Positions 1 to 12,800 of a stretch of DNA of 64,000 nt are shown here, piece by piece (position 1 is the stretch's first letter; each line of letters opens with the position of its first letter). Source of the DNA: Climacium dendroides (lineage: Eukaryota > Streptophyta > Bryopsida > Hypnales > Climaciaceae); contig OX467083.1 in NCBI GenBank assembly GCA_950106755.1, positions 45,460,555-45,524,554 on the forward strand. Reading direction: 5' to 3'. Both the position numbers and the translations under genes were made by a program. Under the pieces are notes generated by a model. That model was given only the letters and a program-made list of their open reading frames with translations, did not search any database and had not been told where the DNA came from.

Positions 1-1725
1 ATTATATTATATATATATTATATTATATATATAATTTTATCATGTTTTTGTTTTTAATGATATACCAAAATATTATTCTCTCTATATAGTATTTAGATTT
101 TCTACAAAAATACAGAATGTAAAAACCATTTTTAATTAGTTTAAATTTAAAATAATTTGTAAACATATTAGTTTAATTTATTTCTATGTAATAAATTGCT
201 AACTAGAAAAAGAGACATTTATAACTAATTCTTTCATCATTTGTAAATAGAATAATAACTTTAATTATATAAAAATTATAAATATTTATCATTTACATAT
301 GTAGTAGATGAAGAATTATGATATTAGTTTGAAGATGTAATGACACTAGATGTTTTTTCAAGGCTTTGGAAAATTATGAGTTCTAGGATTGAAGGGAATG
401 TGGGAACACAACTACATCATAAAGTCTAACGTGGTTAGGAGATTGCTACGTCATAAAATAATATTTAATTAATATTAATTGCTTTTAATATTTAATTATT
501 TTTAAAATCTGACTATTTTGTTGTGGTTTACAGTTAAGGGAACAATCCCAAAATGGTATCTTAGAGACCAAAAAAAACATGTAATGGATTTTACTTTTCA
601 ATTGTTGATCATATAAGATATTCATATTAAATTGACTTTCTCTAAAATTGAGAAGAAAGGGGTTGGTGTCAACTTCAATATAAAGAGACATCCGTTCAAT
701 AGATTTGATTCTAGTAGACAAAATCTATTTGAGAAGGACCTACTTTATCAAACAATTTACAAGCTACAAGATAAAAAGTAGGAACATTTTACTAGGTGTC
801 AAGAAGCTTATAAGAAGGATTCAAGAAAACATTTGGTGTTTTATTATTTAGGTTTGGCACAATGCAAAATATCTTGTAAAATATTTGCGCAAGATAAAGT
901 GACCTATTTTTATGAATGAAGGGAATATGATGTGGTATAGCAACTTCATTATTATGTGAGAAATCACACATTGACACCCAATGATGTTGCTAAGATTAGT
1001 TTTTAGTTTTGCGCTTCTTGGAAATAGATTTACCTATACATTGAAAACAAATTGGACTATAATCTACACTTTCCTAATTTTTATTAATTCCAAAGCTTGA
1101 CAAAAAATCAACAAAAAATAGTGCCATCTTTATTATTTCTATTTGTTGATTAGAAAAAATTATCCCTTAACAATATTGCTCAATTGGATATATACTAAGA
1201 TACTTAACATTGTTGAAAATAGGTCATATACCTTATGCTCTTGCAAATGGATGCTTCAAGCACCATTTTGGTAGTCCCATGAGTTTAGGGAAGGAATTTG
1301 ACCCCCTACTAACACTCCACTATTATAGGCCCGTTGAATTCTAAGAACACCGGCCTATATAGTCTTTTTTGGCAAAAGGAAAAAAGCAAGGCAAATATAT
1401 TCTCATCATTGCATGTTGGATTATCATAGTAGGGGTAGTCACACCTTCTTCACTAAAAATATCTTACCAAATATTCCTTGCAAAAAAATTTGCATTGCAT
1501 TTTAGCAAATATTTGCTAAAAAATGTACCTTCTTCCATCTCTTGCTACTACAGACCCTTATAGGATGGCATTTGCGCCTCCTCTTGCAACTTCTAGATCT
1601 GTACAACAAGCGATAAAAAAATAGAAGAATTTTGTCACTGTCGTGGTTTTGAAGCTATACTTCAAAGGTTCATATGAATGCCAATCCATTTGGAGGGCCA
1701 CTAAAAGTCTTCTCAAGTGCCAAAA
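1..1725. other. AT-rich intergenic DNA
   Basis: No intact gene is visible. The first 35 bases are a TA/TTA-rich low-complexity run. Positions 566-919 hold a decayed coding-like stretch listed separately. The remainder is AT-rich with short runs of A or T, and the open frames are short and unlike known proteins. Confidence 0.6.
566..919 (+). pseudogene. Decayed coding-like stretch, unrecognised
   Basis: One forward frame reads about 118 codons with only two internal stops before a TGA at 917-919, which is low for DNA this AT-rich. It contains protein-like segments such as FEKDLLYQTIYKLQDKK and HLVFYYLGLAQCKI. No family is recognised and no start codon can be assigned. It could be the remains of a transposon protein or chance. 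The call rests only on stop density and composition. Confidence 0.2.
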
Positions 1726-2418
1726 CTTTAACCCCTAAATGCCCAAGGACTTTTTTGAGCTTTTAGAAATTTGCTCTAAATTGAACAAAAAGCCAACATT
1801 TTGATAAGTTGTATCAATTTTTTTGAATTTTAACTGTACAATTTCAAACTAGACATGTTAAAAATCACATAGGAAAAGAAAACACAACAATTACATTTAT
1901 GTATTGAAAGATTATAATGTTTGATCATGAAGCTATGAAAGTGATTTGAAGTCTTTCAATCCATATGTCAAATTAAAAAAATTGGTCACCAAAAAATATG
2001 AGGATAAAGGACCTAACAAGCATGACCCCAATCAATTTATGGTTTCTCAAAATCTACTCTTTAATCTTTTTAAATGAATTTCTAATGTGATTTTTTTTTC
2101 AAGATCTAGTGTATTTGAGGCTCATTTCCAAGAGCCCTCAATACTACAGAAAGTCAAGATTGCAATGGACACCCTTGGACAAAATCTTGAATAGAAAAAT
2201 CATAGTCAATCATTTTCAAAATCAGATTTTTGATGCTAAAACTAGACTAAAAAAAAATTAAAAATATAAACTATACAGAATCAGATTTTTGATGCTAAAA
2301 CTAGACTAAAAAAAATTAAAAATATAAACTATTAAAAATAGTGATTGGTTAGGTTTTATTTAACTTCAAAGTATTGTCGACACCAAACTTTGGTGCCTCA
2401 AGCATTTAGGGGTTAAAG
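1726..2418 (+). mobile_element. TTAA-flanked MITE, family B copy 1
   Basis: A 693-bp element bounded by a perfect 17-bp inverted repeat: CTTTAACCCCTAAATGC at 1726-1742 and its reverse complement at 2402-2418. Each end contains TTAA next to CCCC/GGGG. The interior is AT-rich and has no transposase frame, so the element is non-autonomous. A second, reverse-orientation copy lies at 30870-31475 and shares most of the interior, which confirms this is a dispersed element. It ends 165 bp upstream of the ISD11 start codon. Confidence 0.8.
2219..2337. repeat. 59-bp tandem duplication inside element B
   Basis: The segment beginning AATCAGATTTTTGATGC occurs twice, 59 bp apart, with nearly identical copies. 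The related element at 30870-31475 has this segment only once, so the duplication arose in this copy. Confidence 0.85.
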
Positions 2419-2583
2419 GGCCATAGGGGATGCTCTAAGGTCCCTCTCTATCTAATACTCCGTATGAAGGGCCCTGGAAAATCGTCGCTCGATAGTCGAG
2501 AGGTTGCGTGTTCACCTTGAATTTGGCGCGGCTTCCTTCTTAGCCTGTGTGCACACTGAATTTCAGTTCCTCTAGCAGAGAAG
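2419..2583 (+). promoter_or_regulatory. ISD11 upstream region / 5' UTR
   Basis: The 165 bases between the end of element B and the ISD11 ATG are clearly richer in GC than the element. They must hold the 5' UTR and core promoter. No clear TATA box is seen. The start lies in the context AAGATGG. Confidence 0.4.
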
Positions 2584-2829
2584 ATGGCGCCATCGCCAGC
2601 CCAAGCCCGCGAGCTCTACCGAGCGCTTTTGCGCGAAGCTCGCAACTTCTCCAACTACAACATCCGGGAGTATGTGAAGCGCAGGACGGTGGCTGGCTTT
2701 CACGACCAGCACGCGGATCCTGCAGCGGCGTATGCAGTCGGGAAGGAGCAACTGGAATTGGCCAAACGTCAAGCGGTTGTGTACAATTTGTATGCGCCGC
2801 GGATGAAGAGTATCATGGACTTGAGCTGA
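2584..2829 (+). CDS. ISD11: ISD11/LYRM4-type LYR protein, Fe-S assembly
   Basis: Predicted 81-aa protein in a single exon. It carries the LYR tripeptide at residues 11-13, a downstream conserved Phe (F22) and the plant-type stretches YNIREYVKRRT and KRQAVVYNLYAPR, which match the ISD11 (LYRM4) family. Family members bind and stabilise the cysteine desulfurase NFS1 and the acyl carrier protein in the mitochondrial matrix, at the first step of Fe-S cluster assembly. Length fits the family (about 80-95 aa). There is no separate long targeting peptide, as is usual for LYR proteins. The first ATG in frame is used, in a good context. A donor-like AG|GTAACT at 2853 and an acceptor-like TTTTCAG near 3357 suggest a 3' UTR intron, which is inference. 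The neighbouring hypothetical gene is convergent. Confidence 0.93.
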   Translation: MAPSPAQARELYRALLREARNFSNYNIREYVKRRTVAGFHDQHADPAAAYAVGKEQLELAKRQAVVYNLYAPRMKSIMDLS

Positions 2830-3832
2830 ATGATTTTCCAGGGCCAAGGGACAGGTAACTTATATTCGTGTCAAATTCAACCTATCTCGTCAAATTAGGG
2901 TTTAGCACCATATGAACTGTTACGCTTTATATTAGGTAGGGGGTGTTGACATTTGTACTTCATGTAACTTTTGCCTTGCCTTGAGGAGATTGGACATCCG
3001 AAGGACAAGCGATCTTACTATTTGAAACTTAAATTTGTGTGGTTGTTCCAGCCGTAGTCAGTGTTGGGATTAGAATGCAAGAGGAGAATGGCTCATAGAA
3101 TTACCGTACGAATTTTATACCAGGACTGTTTCTTTATAGGAAGCCTACTAGACAAGAAATTGGCATTCATTTGGAGGAATCTAGAGTAATAAATCTTTCA
3201 CATTCTTAGGAGAAATGGTTACCATTTTGCACTTACACAGACCTCCGAATGTTAGCAGTTGTTTCAAATTTCTGCATACTGTAATTGGGGCACTGGCTCT
3301 CTGTTGTGACGGGTGCATTTGATAAATACTCAATCGAAGTTAATGATACCTTTTCAGGGGACAGAAGTTGGATATAAGACCCACCGTTTACATGTGAGCT
3401 TTCTTTAAGGTATCAAAGACAACGAAGTCCTTTCTGATGTATAGAAGATCCTAAACTATTTATAAGAACCAAAGGTCATCTTGAAGCCGGGATTTGGGAT
3501 CTTCTGTGGGGTCTTCAAAGCATCAGACCTTGAGGAAGAAACCCTGCAGCATGCTGGGTTTCCTCCTCCAAGCCCTCTATTCTAGTACAAAGTAGCCCCT
3601 TTTCTGTTCTGTGCTCTTGTTTCGTAGAATACAATTTCAATTTATGTAGACGGATGTATCAAAGCTAGAATGACGAGTCATAACATACAAGATAGATTAT
3701 TTTGTCACTTAAGTTACAGATTTGGTTGCAGAATATTCAGGAGTCTGACTCCGTTTAATTCAGATTGTCACTCTTCCGTTCTTCTAAAATTCCACAAAAT
3801 CATGCAAATTCTACAAATTGAAACGCTGTTGA
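2830..3832. other. ISD11 3' region, convergent intergenic
   Basis: This holds the ISD11 3' UTR (possibly with an intron at about 2854-3357; AATAAA at 3188-3193) and the 3' end of the convergent minus-strand gene. No further coding region is supported. Confidence 0.4.
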
Positions 3833-5260
3833 TTACCCCTGGAAGCACGTCCCTTGCAGGAGAGGTGATCTCACTCCACGGGTGCGCGGACTACGCAACG
3901 ATTTCAGGGTTAGCTTCCTCTTAATCCTTCGGATTCGGCGAGGAAGGCTGTAGTAGTAGTTGCACGCCACCACTGCACACACGGCCGCCTTGAGTCTCCC
4001 AAGTCGGCTCTTCACCCTTTCCTGCAACGTCTGTTTCCTGGAGAATGTGAAGCTGCGCAAATACTCTTGCCTGCTGCTGCTGCTGCTGCCATAGTTTCGT
4101 CTGGCAGCTGGGTAGTCGATTTGCTCGTCGTCACTGTCTCCAAACTCGTTCTGGAATGGCGAGAACGGGATTTCTATCAGCTTGAAGAATTGACCATCTC
4201 CATTGTCCACATCTGACCACCTTCTGCTCATTTTGTTGCTGGGATATGATTTCGTATTCTTTCGGGGCTGAAACAGCTGGCCTGCAGGAGAAGCTGATTT
4301 CAGCATTGCGTATGAAAACACTACGGTGGGACGAGTAGTTCGGGGAAAGAAGAATTGCGTTGAGTCCAAACCTGCAAACTGTGGAGCCGGAATCGCGAGG
4401 TCTGACACCTCCTATTTCACAAAAGCTTAATGGAAAACTCCAATCCCGTGAATTGAATGATTATAAGTTACAACGACGAACTTATCCGGGGTCGAAGTCA
4501 GTTGTGTGCTCTTTTGTCCCATCTGCAGGCAGTGCAATTACCCAGTCTCATTAGCGATTCACACAAGAATTCTCCATACAGGTATACCGCATTCTCTGAA
4601 GCTAAACTACCCAAGCAGTGTTGTCTACACGTTTGCAGCAGGAATTGAACCTCTTCACCTTAAGATAAAGAAGATAGTAAATACTGCAAGTATGTCTAGA
4701 ACTCTCCACCACGCTCATACCACAGCATCAGTCTCTAGTTTCAACCTCATTGTATCACAAAAACTGTGGTCGAACCCACACGAACAAGCTGCAACTCTCG
4801 TTGACTTAAACTAATTGCTCATGAACGCCCACCTTGATGAAATTCTGTAGTACTAACCAGTGACTTGTGTTGTGTCCATAAATTAGCCATTGATGGCGAT
4901 GATCGAAGGAGCATGCGACTCGCTCAGGGACGAAGACGGAGAGTCAGAGTGACGGACTCGATCATTCGCCAGGAGCAGTCAAGCTATTCGGGAGATTCAA
5001 CACCAATAATGAAATGCAGACTACTTATAATAGCATATTAAATAATGAGAGAGGCCAGAATGGGTGCCACGTGCTTACCGATTCAGAGCCTTAATACTCA
5101 TTATTAACTTATTATTATTCCTCCTGGACTCCCGGGGGCTTTTTCTCTCTTGGAACCTGTGCGCAATGGAGCTGCCTCGGTCCGACCCATGCAGCCACTC
5201 GATCAACTTTTCCTCTTCCATCTTTTCCACCTGATCACCAGAAGAACTTCGATCCTCCAT
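3833..5260 (-). CDS. Hypothetical small basic protein, two exons
   Basis: Not recognised. The model is exon 1 at 5260-5079 (ATG at 5260; ends before a strong GTAAGC donor) and exon 2 at 4238-3833 (after CCCAG; TAA stop). The junction keeps phase and gives 195 aa. The acceptor has a poor pyrimidine tract, so this join is uncertain. The alternative is a 132-aa protein starting at the ATG at 4231 (MSRRWSDVDNGDG). The protein has an acidic middle (EFGDSDDEQIDYP), a Ser run and a strongly basic C-terminal half with RRIRRIKRKLTLKSL, which could bind nucleic acid or membrane. There is no signal peptide. The long open frame (open up to 4408), higher GC than its surroundings and clean splice donor argue for a real gene. 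Confidence 0.4.
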
Positions 5261-6878
5261 TTCTCACTTTCAGGCTCAAATCATTGCACAGAGACAAGAA
5301 GGATCACAGATTCAAACCGTGTAATTTGGAGTTACCAGTATCTTCTCTGCATATGTGGAATCAGCAATTCGTCAGGCTGCCTCCCTGTAAAGTACTAAGC
5401 TCCGTCAAGTCAAACTAAACTGCACTAAGGTGAGTAGAAACCCAAAACCAATAACCTAAGAAAATTGACACTCTGTAAACTACAACAATGCATTGTGTTG
5501 GTTTTAGGTGCACATCTTATTTTGGATATAGCTACCTATTAATTTCGGTATTCAAGAGCCAGGAGGATTTGATTCAGAGCATTATCAAACATAATGTCAA
5601 GTTCTACGCAATCAACAACGTTCAAATTAACTTTTACGTTTTGGTTGATCTTCGGGGCTCGGGCTTCGAATGAAGAGAAGGATTATGAGTTATTATGAGA
5701 TACGAGACAATGTAGGTAATCTAATAGTCAACTGCAATTTCATCCTCTTTGACAATAGTGGGTGTCAGTGTTGGTGAATTGCTCTCTCGGTTTGAAGGAA
5801 AAGACCTCCAGGAAGTGAAGATTTTTTATCGTTGATTGCGAAGATGTCACTCTATCTCCCTCCGTTAGTAGGGTCTCTTTTCCATTATTAAAGGATTCCA
5901 TTAAGGCATTCACCAAGGCCATTCAGTTCTCTTCTCTCGACACCCCACTGATGTCAAATGCAAACACTGCTATAAATTGCAGCCTTGGTGATGTGCATAT
6001 AACGCTGCTCTGGAAGCGGTCCCATGTGTCTCAGCCTAACAGTGTCAATGAATTTCATTGGCAAGTTCATTCTTAGGTCTTTCAGTCTATTTCTCATGTT
6101 AGCTGCTCAAAGGAGTTTAGGCCAGATTTCCACTTGGAAAAGTCTTCAGATTAATGACATGATTGCTTTGAACATGTACTGGACTTGGTTTAGGGTGTTT
6201 TGTAACTGCATTATGCATTTCACTATGGTTGAAAGCTGGTAATTTACACCGTGGAACCTATGCACACGTAGGAAGTACAATTTTCGAACTGCCATTCCAA
6301 GAATCAAAACACAAATCTGAAAATAGTGTTTCAAGGGTGTTTCAAGGGCATATCTCCGTGCCTTAAAACACAGTAGGATTGGGGATGATCTGAAGTCCTG
6401 GGCTACGTTGCCCGGAGCTCAGCCTATGCAGGGAGCTTTTGACTGCATTTTTGAGAGGAAGTTACAGCGGTATTGAGATGAGGATAGTTTTGAAACCATG
6501 GTTGTTGCAGTTGCACCGTGAATGCATTGCAAAGATCGTAAGAAAACTAAAAATTTCTCTTGAAAGCCATGTCTGTGGAGTGTTAATTATGCGTATCACC
6601 ACGCCGACATGCAGGTTCCAGCACGTATTACTCGAGGCCTCCTCAAAAGAAAAGAAGGAATCAGACAGATATACAGGGTGTTTTCTTATTGCCACAATCA
6701 GGGTAAGAATCCGACTCAAAACAAGCCATGACTGGCTAAAACACGCACACCGTTGTCTGTCAGGTCGTGTAAGCGTCATGACAGTACTATCATGTAAACC
6801 CTAGAAAACCTTAATTTGTCACAACTAAACAAGTGTACGTACATGAACTCTCATGAGAAGATGCATCCTTCCTTTGAT
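5261..6878. other. Intergenic region with coding-like relic
   Basis: Intergenic DNA between the hypothetical gene and the ABCA stop codon. The right end (about 6700-6878) must include the ABCA 3' UTR. A minus-strand coding-like relic is listed at 5740-6117. Small open frames elsewhere have no recognisable content. Confidence 0.4.
5740..6117 (-). pseudogene. Coding-like relic, unrecognised
   Basis: Reading the minus strand, one frame gives MNLPMKFIDTVRLRHMGP and continues to about 5980. A second frame then reads AVFAFDISGVSREEN, a stop, and MALVNALMESFNNGKETLL to 5740. The composition looks like real protein, but a frame change and stops break it, so it is either a decayed exon or two small exons whose junction I cannot place. 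No family is recognised. Confidence 0.22.
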
Positions 6879-9800
6879 TTATTGCAACGGCGCTCCACCA
6901 TTCGCGCCTCGTGCGACCTTGATGAACACATCTTCCAAAGTGGTGTCCGACAGGCCCCACGCTCGGATACGCAGCCGCCTCTTGTTTTCCTCAATAGCAG
7001 TGAACACCTTGGCGACGGTTACTTCCGACTTCGGGAGCTCAAACTTCTGTGTGCCTGAGAGGGCGTAAACTCTCTTGGCATTCGGGGTGAGAGCCAGGGC
7101 CAAATCCATTGCTCCTGCCTCCTCCTTTTCGGGTGTTGTCATTGTGAGCATGTAGAGGCCTCCGTATCTGGCAGTCAACTGTCGTGTGGTACCAGAATCC
7201 CATCAGAAGAAATTTCCCTAGACCTCCAACACTTGTTAAAGCATGTACAATCAAAAGCGTTCTACTAGACATCTGAGCATGGTTCTTATTTTTGTTGAGA
7301 CCGCTTGTTGGTTACTTGAGAGGGGATTCCAATGCATCTTAGCATGTAGTTTATGGACACCATATGTGCAGAAACCATAAATTTGCAAAGTGCTGATTCT
7401 AGATGTTCCCCAAATCAAACCATGACCATCCATGACTTTCTTTAGCAATGAGGGTAATACTTATAATATGTCCATTGATTAACCCTCATGAGGATAACAT
7501 CAAGAAAAATTGAAGAAATTTAGATGAGCAGATCAGAAGTTGACCTCCTTGGCATTTCCAATGCAATGCAGTTCCCCGTTGACAAAAATCCCCAGGCGGT
7601 CACACAAAGCTTCCGCCTCTTCCATCGAATGAGCTGCAACCGTATCAAGTTGAAAGTATTAATGCAAGCTCAATCTCCCGTTCCAACTGGTGTTTCCAGA
7701 AGAAGAAGAAAAATAGACCGAGGCAACAGGAGGACATAAATTGAAATAGGAAGAGTGAGTGTACTTGTGAGGATGATGGCACGGTCTTGCTTGGACTGCT
7801 TCACCACACTCCAGAGGTTATACCGAGACGCTGGATCCAGCCCAGTGCTCGGCTCGTCCATGTAAACCACCTGCAAACGTTCAAACTTAAGCTCAAACCA
7901 CAATAACTTTTTAAGAGAATGGAAAACGAATCATTGGAGGAACAGAGTCTTTAATTCAAGGTTTCAATGTGTTTCAGAGATTGAGGTTATTACCTTGTTA
8001 CGAGGTTTGAGTTGGCAGAAAATAATAATAATATTAATCAGGAAAGGACTTAGAAAACTGAAAAGAAAAGAAAAAGGTAGTTTAGATGCATGTGGGTTTA
8101 CCTGTGGATTTCCAATCAGGGAGATGGCAACGCTTAGCCTTCGCTTCATCCCTCCGGAATACTTCCGGCACTGCTTGTCCGCCACACCGTTATCCCAAAG
8201 ATTCACGTTTCTCAAGGAGCTTTCAACAGCCTGTGGCAAAGCAATAAATTTCACACAATTCTTAATGATTTTGTTGACAAATATCTGGGATAACAAGAGG
8301 AGTCAAAAGTTCAAAACAGAGCAACGGGTATCACTACACTATATTACATGAATTCGTTTCCTCAAAACAATTTGTTCTGTAGTGACACAAAGTTTGCACG
8401 GGACACTAATTTTGGGACCTCAATGATAGGATAAATCAGTTTAGTCAAAAACCTACAATAAAATTTTCAAAATAAAAGAGGTTTCTCAATTGAACGGCTT
8501 ACATTGTTCAGATCTGTTCCCATCAAGTTCTTCAGGCGACCATAGAACAGGAGATGCTCCCGGCCAGTCAATTGTCCCCATAGCAAACTGCCCAGGAGCA
8601 ACAATCACCCTATTCATTAGAAACTGTGCGACTGACAAGGCCTGAAATTATAAATCATCTAAAGAGTCACAACATGAAAGGAAGGGGTCACGGTGACAGA
8701 GGCAAGAAAAAAAAAGAAGGGGACGTACTCATGCTGAGGGCAAACACCCATGCAAGTGTAAATTTTATCCATATCTGTAAGAATGTTCATCCCTTGAATG
8801 TACGCAGTACCAGATGTCGGCTTCAAAAACCCAATCATCTGCAATCATTCAATTTCATGAAAGTGAAAAAAATCAGTAAACCACCCCAAGCCAATTTGAA
8901 CCTCGAATATCAATCAGAGATTGTGATTCTAATATCTCAAAGATGTTTATTATTTGGCTTCCAGGGAACAAACTGTGTGTTTCAAGGTATGTACCATATT
9001 AATGGAGCTCGTTTTCCCTGCACCATTGGGTCCAAGAATTCCAAAACATTCACCCTTGGGCACTGCCAGGGAGAATCCTTTCACAGCGTACTTGGGAGGA
9101 TTGCCATCCCTGGCAGGGTAAACCCTCTTCAGATTGTCGCACACTATTGGGTACTCAGTGCTGGGGTTGGCAGCTAACTCCTCGACTTGTTCCCTCTGAC
9201 CCATTTCCAAACAGCAAAATTCAAAAAAGAAAAATCATGAGATCCAGAACTCATGCTTGATTTGCACTTTAATAAATTCGAAGTGCTTTAACTGGTGTGC
9301 TCTTCAGCAAACCTGGTTTTCATAATTGAGCTCAAGCTCCCCAAACACTCACCTGCTACTCAATGTACTAAAAAATCCAATTTGAACACATTTTTGCAAA
9401 TTAGTGAAGCCAAACTGACAAGCCAAAATAATTGGTAAGGAAGCAAACGTGGAGGATGATGATATGGCTGACCTCTCGGGCAACATCGGGTCTAACAGAG
9501 GCCATTTTGTTGTCTTCAGCATTCATGTGAGACAGAGATTTTGAACTGCCAGTCAATTTGCGAGAGCTGGAGCGGCCAGAGGTGGCTGCACGAGCAGCAG
9601 AAGTGTTGCTTTTGCGCTTGAAGTTCAAGAAAAACAAAGGATGCCTGTTGATTCCACCCGCGGACGATACCACTTGATCCAAGTACAGGGTCAGCGTCAT
9701 GAACACGATCCATTCCACAAACAAAATGACCAGAACGTCCGACATTCCATTTTTCTTGTCCTTCAGGTTGCTCCACTGCATGCCTTTTCTGCCCTGAGCC

Positions 9801-12800
9801 CAGCCAAGATTCAAAATAATCACAATCCGCAAATTTTGCATAAAAACAGGGTTTTCAGTTTGGGTTTGTAACCCTAAAAACTCTAAACCCTAAACCCTAG
9901 ACAACAGGACGGGGAGGTAATACAAGCACGATACAATTCATGGAAAGGCATTCCTACGATCACCTACTTTTACCAACCTATTATCCAAGGTGCTTATGTC
10001 AATATCCAAAATATTCAGATCACAACTTTTCAACACTTTCAATGAAAGTGAATGAGGATGCCTTCCTTTGATTGCCCTACTTATTTACCATCTCCTCATC
10101 GTACAATTCCCATGTTTGAAGTCCAAAAAACACTGGAAAAGTCTTAACTTACTTTACTGTTATGAACATATGTGTGCACTCAAACTACTGTCATAAGTAT
10201 ATTCACACATTGTTCACTTGATTGTTTGTTTTTCCCTTTTCTTTTTTCTTTTTTTCTGTTTTTTCTAGGTTATTTTTAGCAAGAGCAGAACATCATTAAA
10301 TAGACGGAAAATGTCGATATTGAAATGCATTTCTAAGTGAATGAAGAGGACTATCAAAAGGTGATAAACTGTGGCTAAAAACGAGTTGCTGGTTCAGGTG
10401 TTACCGTATACACAGCCTGGAATGAATACTGTGCAAACTCCCAAAGACCACGATATGTTGCAAATGGGGGAATGATCTGTAATGCAGTGACAACCCTCCC
10501 TGCCAGAAACAGAATGTCGGATTCCTTGTATCAGCATGTTTTGAAAAAGAAAAAGAAAATCGAACAATGATAAAAGTTGACCAACACAACAACTTTGAAA
10601 ATGCAGCCCCTTTCTACTTCTGAAAAGAGCGAGCAAGTTGCAGAAGAATTTTTTTCATTATGAGCCAAACAAATTCTCAACTTTTACAAAAGAAAAGTGA
10701 AAGAAGAGTCAACTTACTGCTAGTGTTCAAGTCTACAACAAAATTCTGGAAGAAGAAGCTGCTGAGTAGTCCACTTCCAAACACGTACAGATAGCCCACC
10801 ACTGCCACCCAAGTGTCAGAAAGCATTATAGCGCGTGAGTCACGTACTAGAAAAGCGGTCCGAGATGGACCTGAAAACCTTTTTCTTTCAACTCCAAAGA
10901 AGTAGCAACTTTTCAACTGAAAGAGGTTATCTAATCGATCATGTTTTAACAACCAAACAAAACTTGTGGAATGAAAAATCTACAGATATCGAAAGTAGAC
11001 CTATACTTCATTTAAACAATCCAATCTCACATCTCATTAAATTCAAACGCAAAATCTTTCCCACCGGCACTGAAGACTGAGAATAAAGTTGACAAGCAAA
11101 CCTGTAGCGGTTTTGACATTCCGGAAAACATTGGATAACAGGAAGCTGAACGAAATAATCATGTTGACATAGAGAAAAAAGAACACAACTTGTAAGCTGT
11201 ACGAGTTTTTTGTAAAGAAATTCAGCCCTGCAAAACCAGTACACCAGCTGTGGATAAGCTTTTGAAGCAATAGTACTATCATGTGGTTTAGGGTTTAGGG
11301 TTTTGGTGGCAGATTTGAAGAAAACAGGTCAATGCGCAATGGAACTGTAATTGTAAACACACAGGTCCTTGGATTAAAAGATGCACTAAAAAGTGAAATC
11401 GACCATTCTGATTGAAAAAAACAGCAATGAGTACGAAAGAACTGGTGTATATATTCACTTACGAATGATGGAACCAAATATGATGAAGCAGATCATATAA
11501 AGACAGAAGATAGTCAAATAATATAAGTAAGTAATTCCCCAGTAAGCGCTATCCCCGAGACCGTGCATTTTCATCATCATCCGGAGATGGTACTGCTTCT
11601 CATACACCAGTGCGGTTAACACCACCTAAACCATAGCAAACACCAAATTTTGTCATGCTTGCGCGTTAAGCGTCAATTCTTATCAAGCAGTTTGTGAGCT
11701 TCCAGTTTTGAGAGAAATGTGCCCATTTCGAATCTGGAAGCATCAATTAGGACATTAGGATTCTAGCTTACACTGTCTAGCAGCTTCCAGTTCATTGCTT
11801 TCAAGGAAATCAAAGCAAAGCAAACAAATAAATAAACTTCAGGTAAGGGAGCTTACAGGAAAGAGGAATCCCAAAACCCACATATAAAATAGGGGTCCGA
11901 TCAGCGACGAGAAATCAAGCCGTAATCGTGTGTTGGGCTTCGGCATTTCTTTCACAAACAGTAATGGTAGGTCTGTCACTGGCCCCGCCTTCAAGCGAAG
12001 GAAGGCTTGCGTCGCCTACAAACCCCACATAAACTTATATCCAGCAGGTTGAATAACTTGAACACCAACAGACATCAAAATATAGGTAATAGCTGGAAGT
12101 GAAATTCTCCTCTCAATATCAAAGTCCTCCTATCTTCTTTTTTTCCATTAAAGCAATGCAGTCTTTCTATTAACACACTATAATAAACTCCCAGTGTTTT
12201 CCGACGTCTAAGCAAACAGATTTTGTTGGACAACAACCTATGTTTTTATGACAACAATGAAGTCCAATACAACATGAAGATGTTCCATTGGACATCATTG
12301 TTGACATAAAAACACAGGTTGTTACATTGGATGTCCAACAACACAATTCGTCTACTTAGACACGGGTTTCTTATAGTAATGGACGCTAAGATCACAGACA
12401 AAGTTGACTATTCCAACTTGGATCTATAACCACTCGTATGCAACAATTTGTGCATTTATGTTTCCCAGCATATGCTCCTTTTTCACTAAACCCTTAATCT
12501 TCTCTCATTGTATCTTTCGGTGAGAATGGAAAAATGAGCACCATCCGCAAGTAACTTATCACAAGGTTCTCATAATTCTTTAGCCATGGCAGGCAGCATT
12601 GCTCTCTTTCTATTTACAGGTGATAAGAAAGTGCACGGACAAAGTAAAAAGTTCCACAACCACTCGTACGCAATCATATAAATTTAATGCTTACATCATT
12701 TTTTTTCCTTTTTGCGTGTCTCAACCTTCCTGTCGTTGTATCTTTGTATAAATATTTATATAAAGAATGGGAAGAAAAGGATCATGAGTACCCAAGACTG

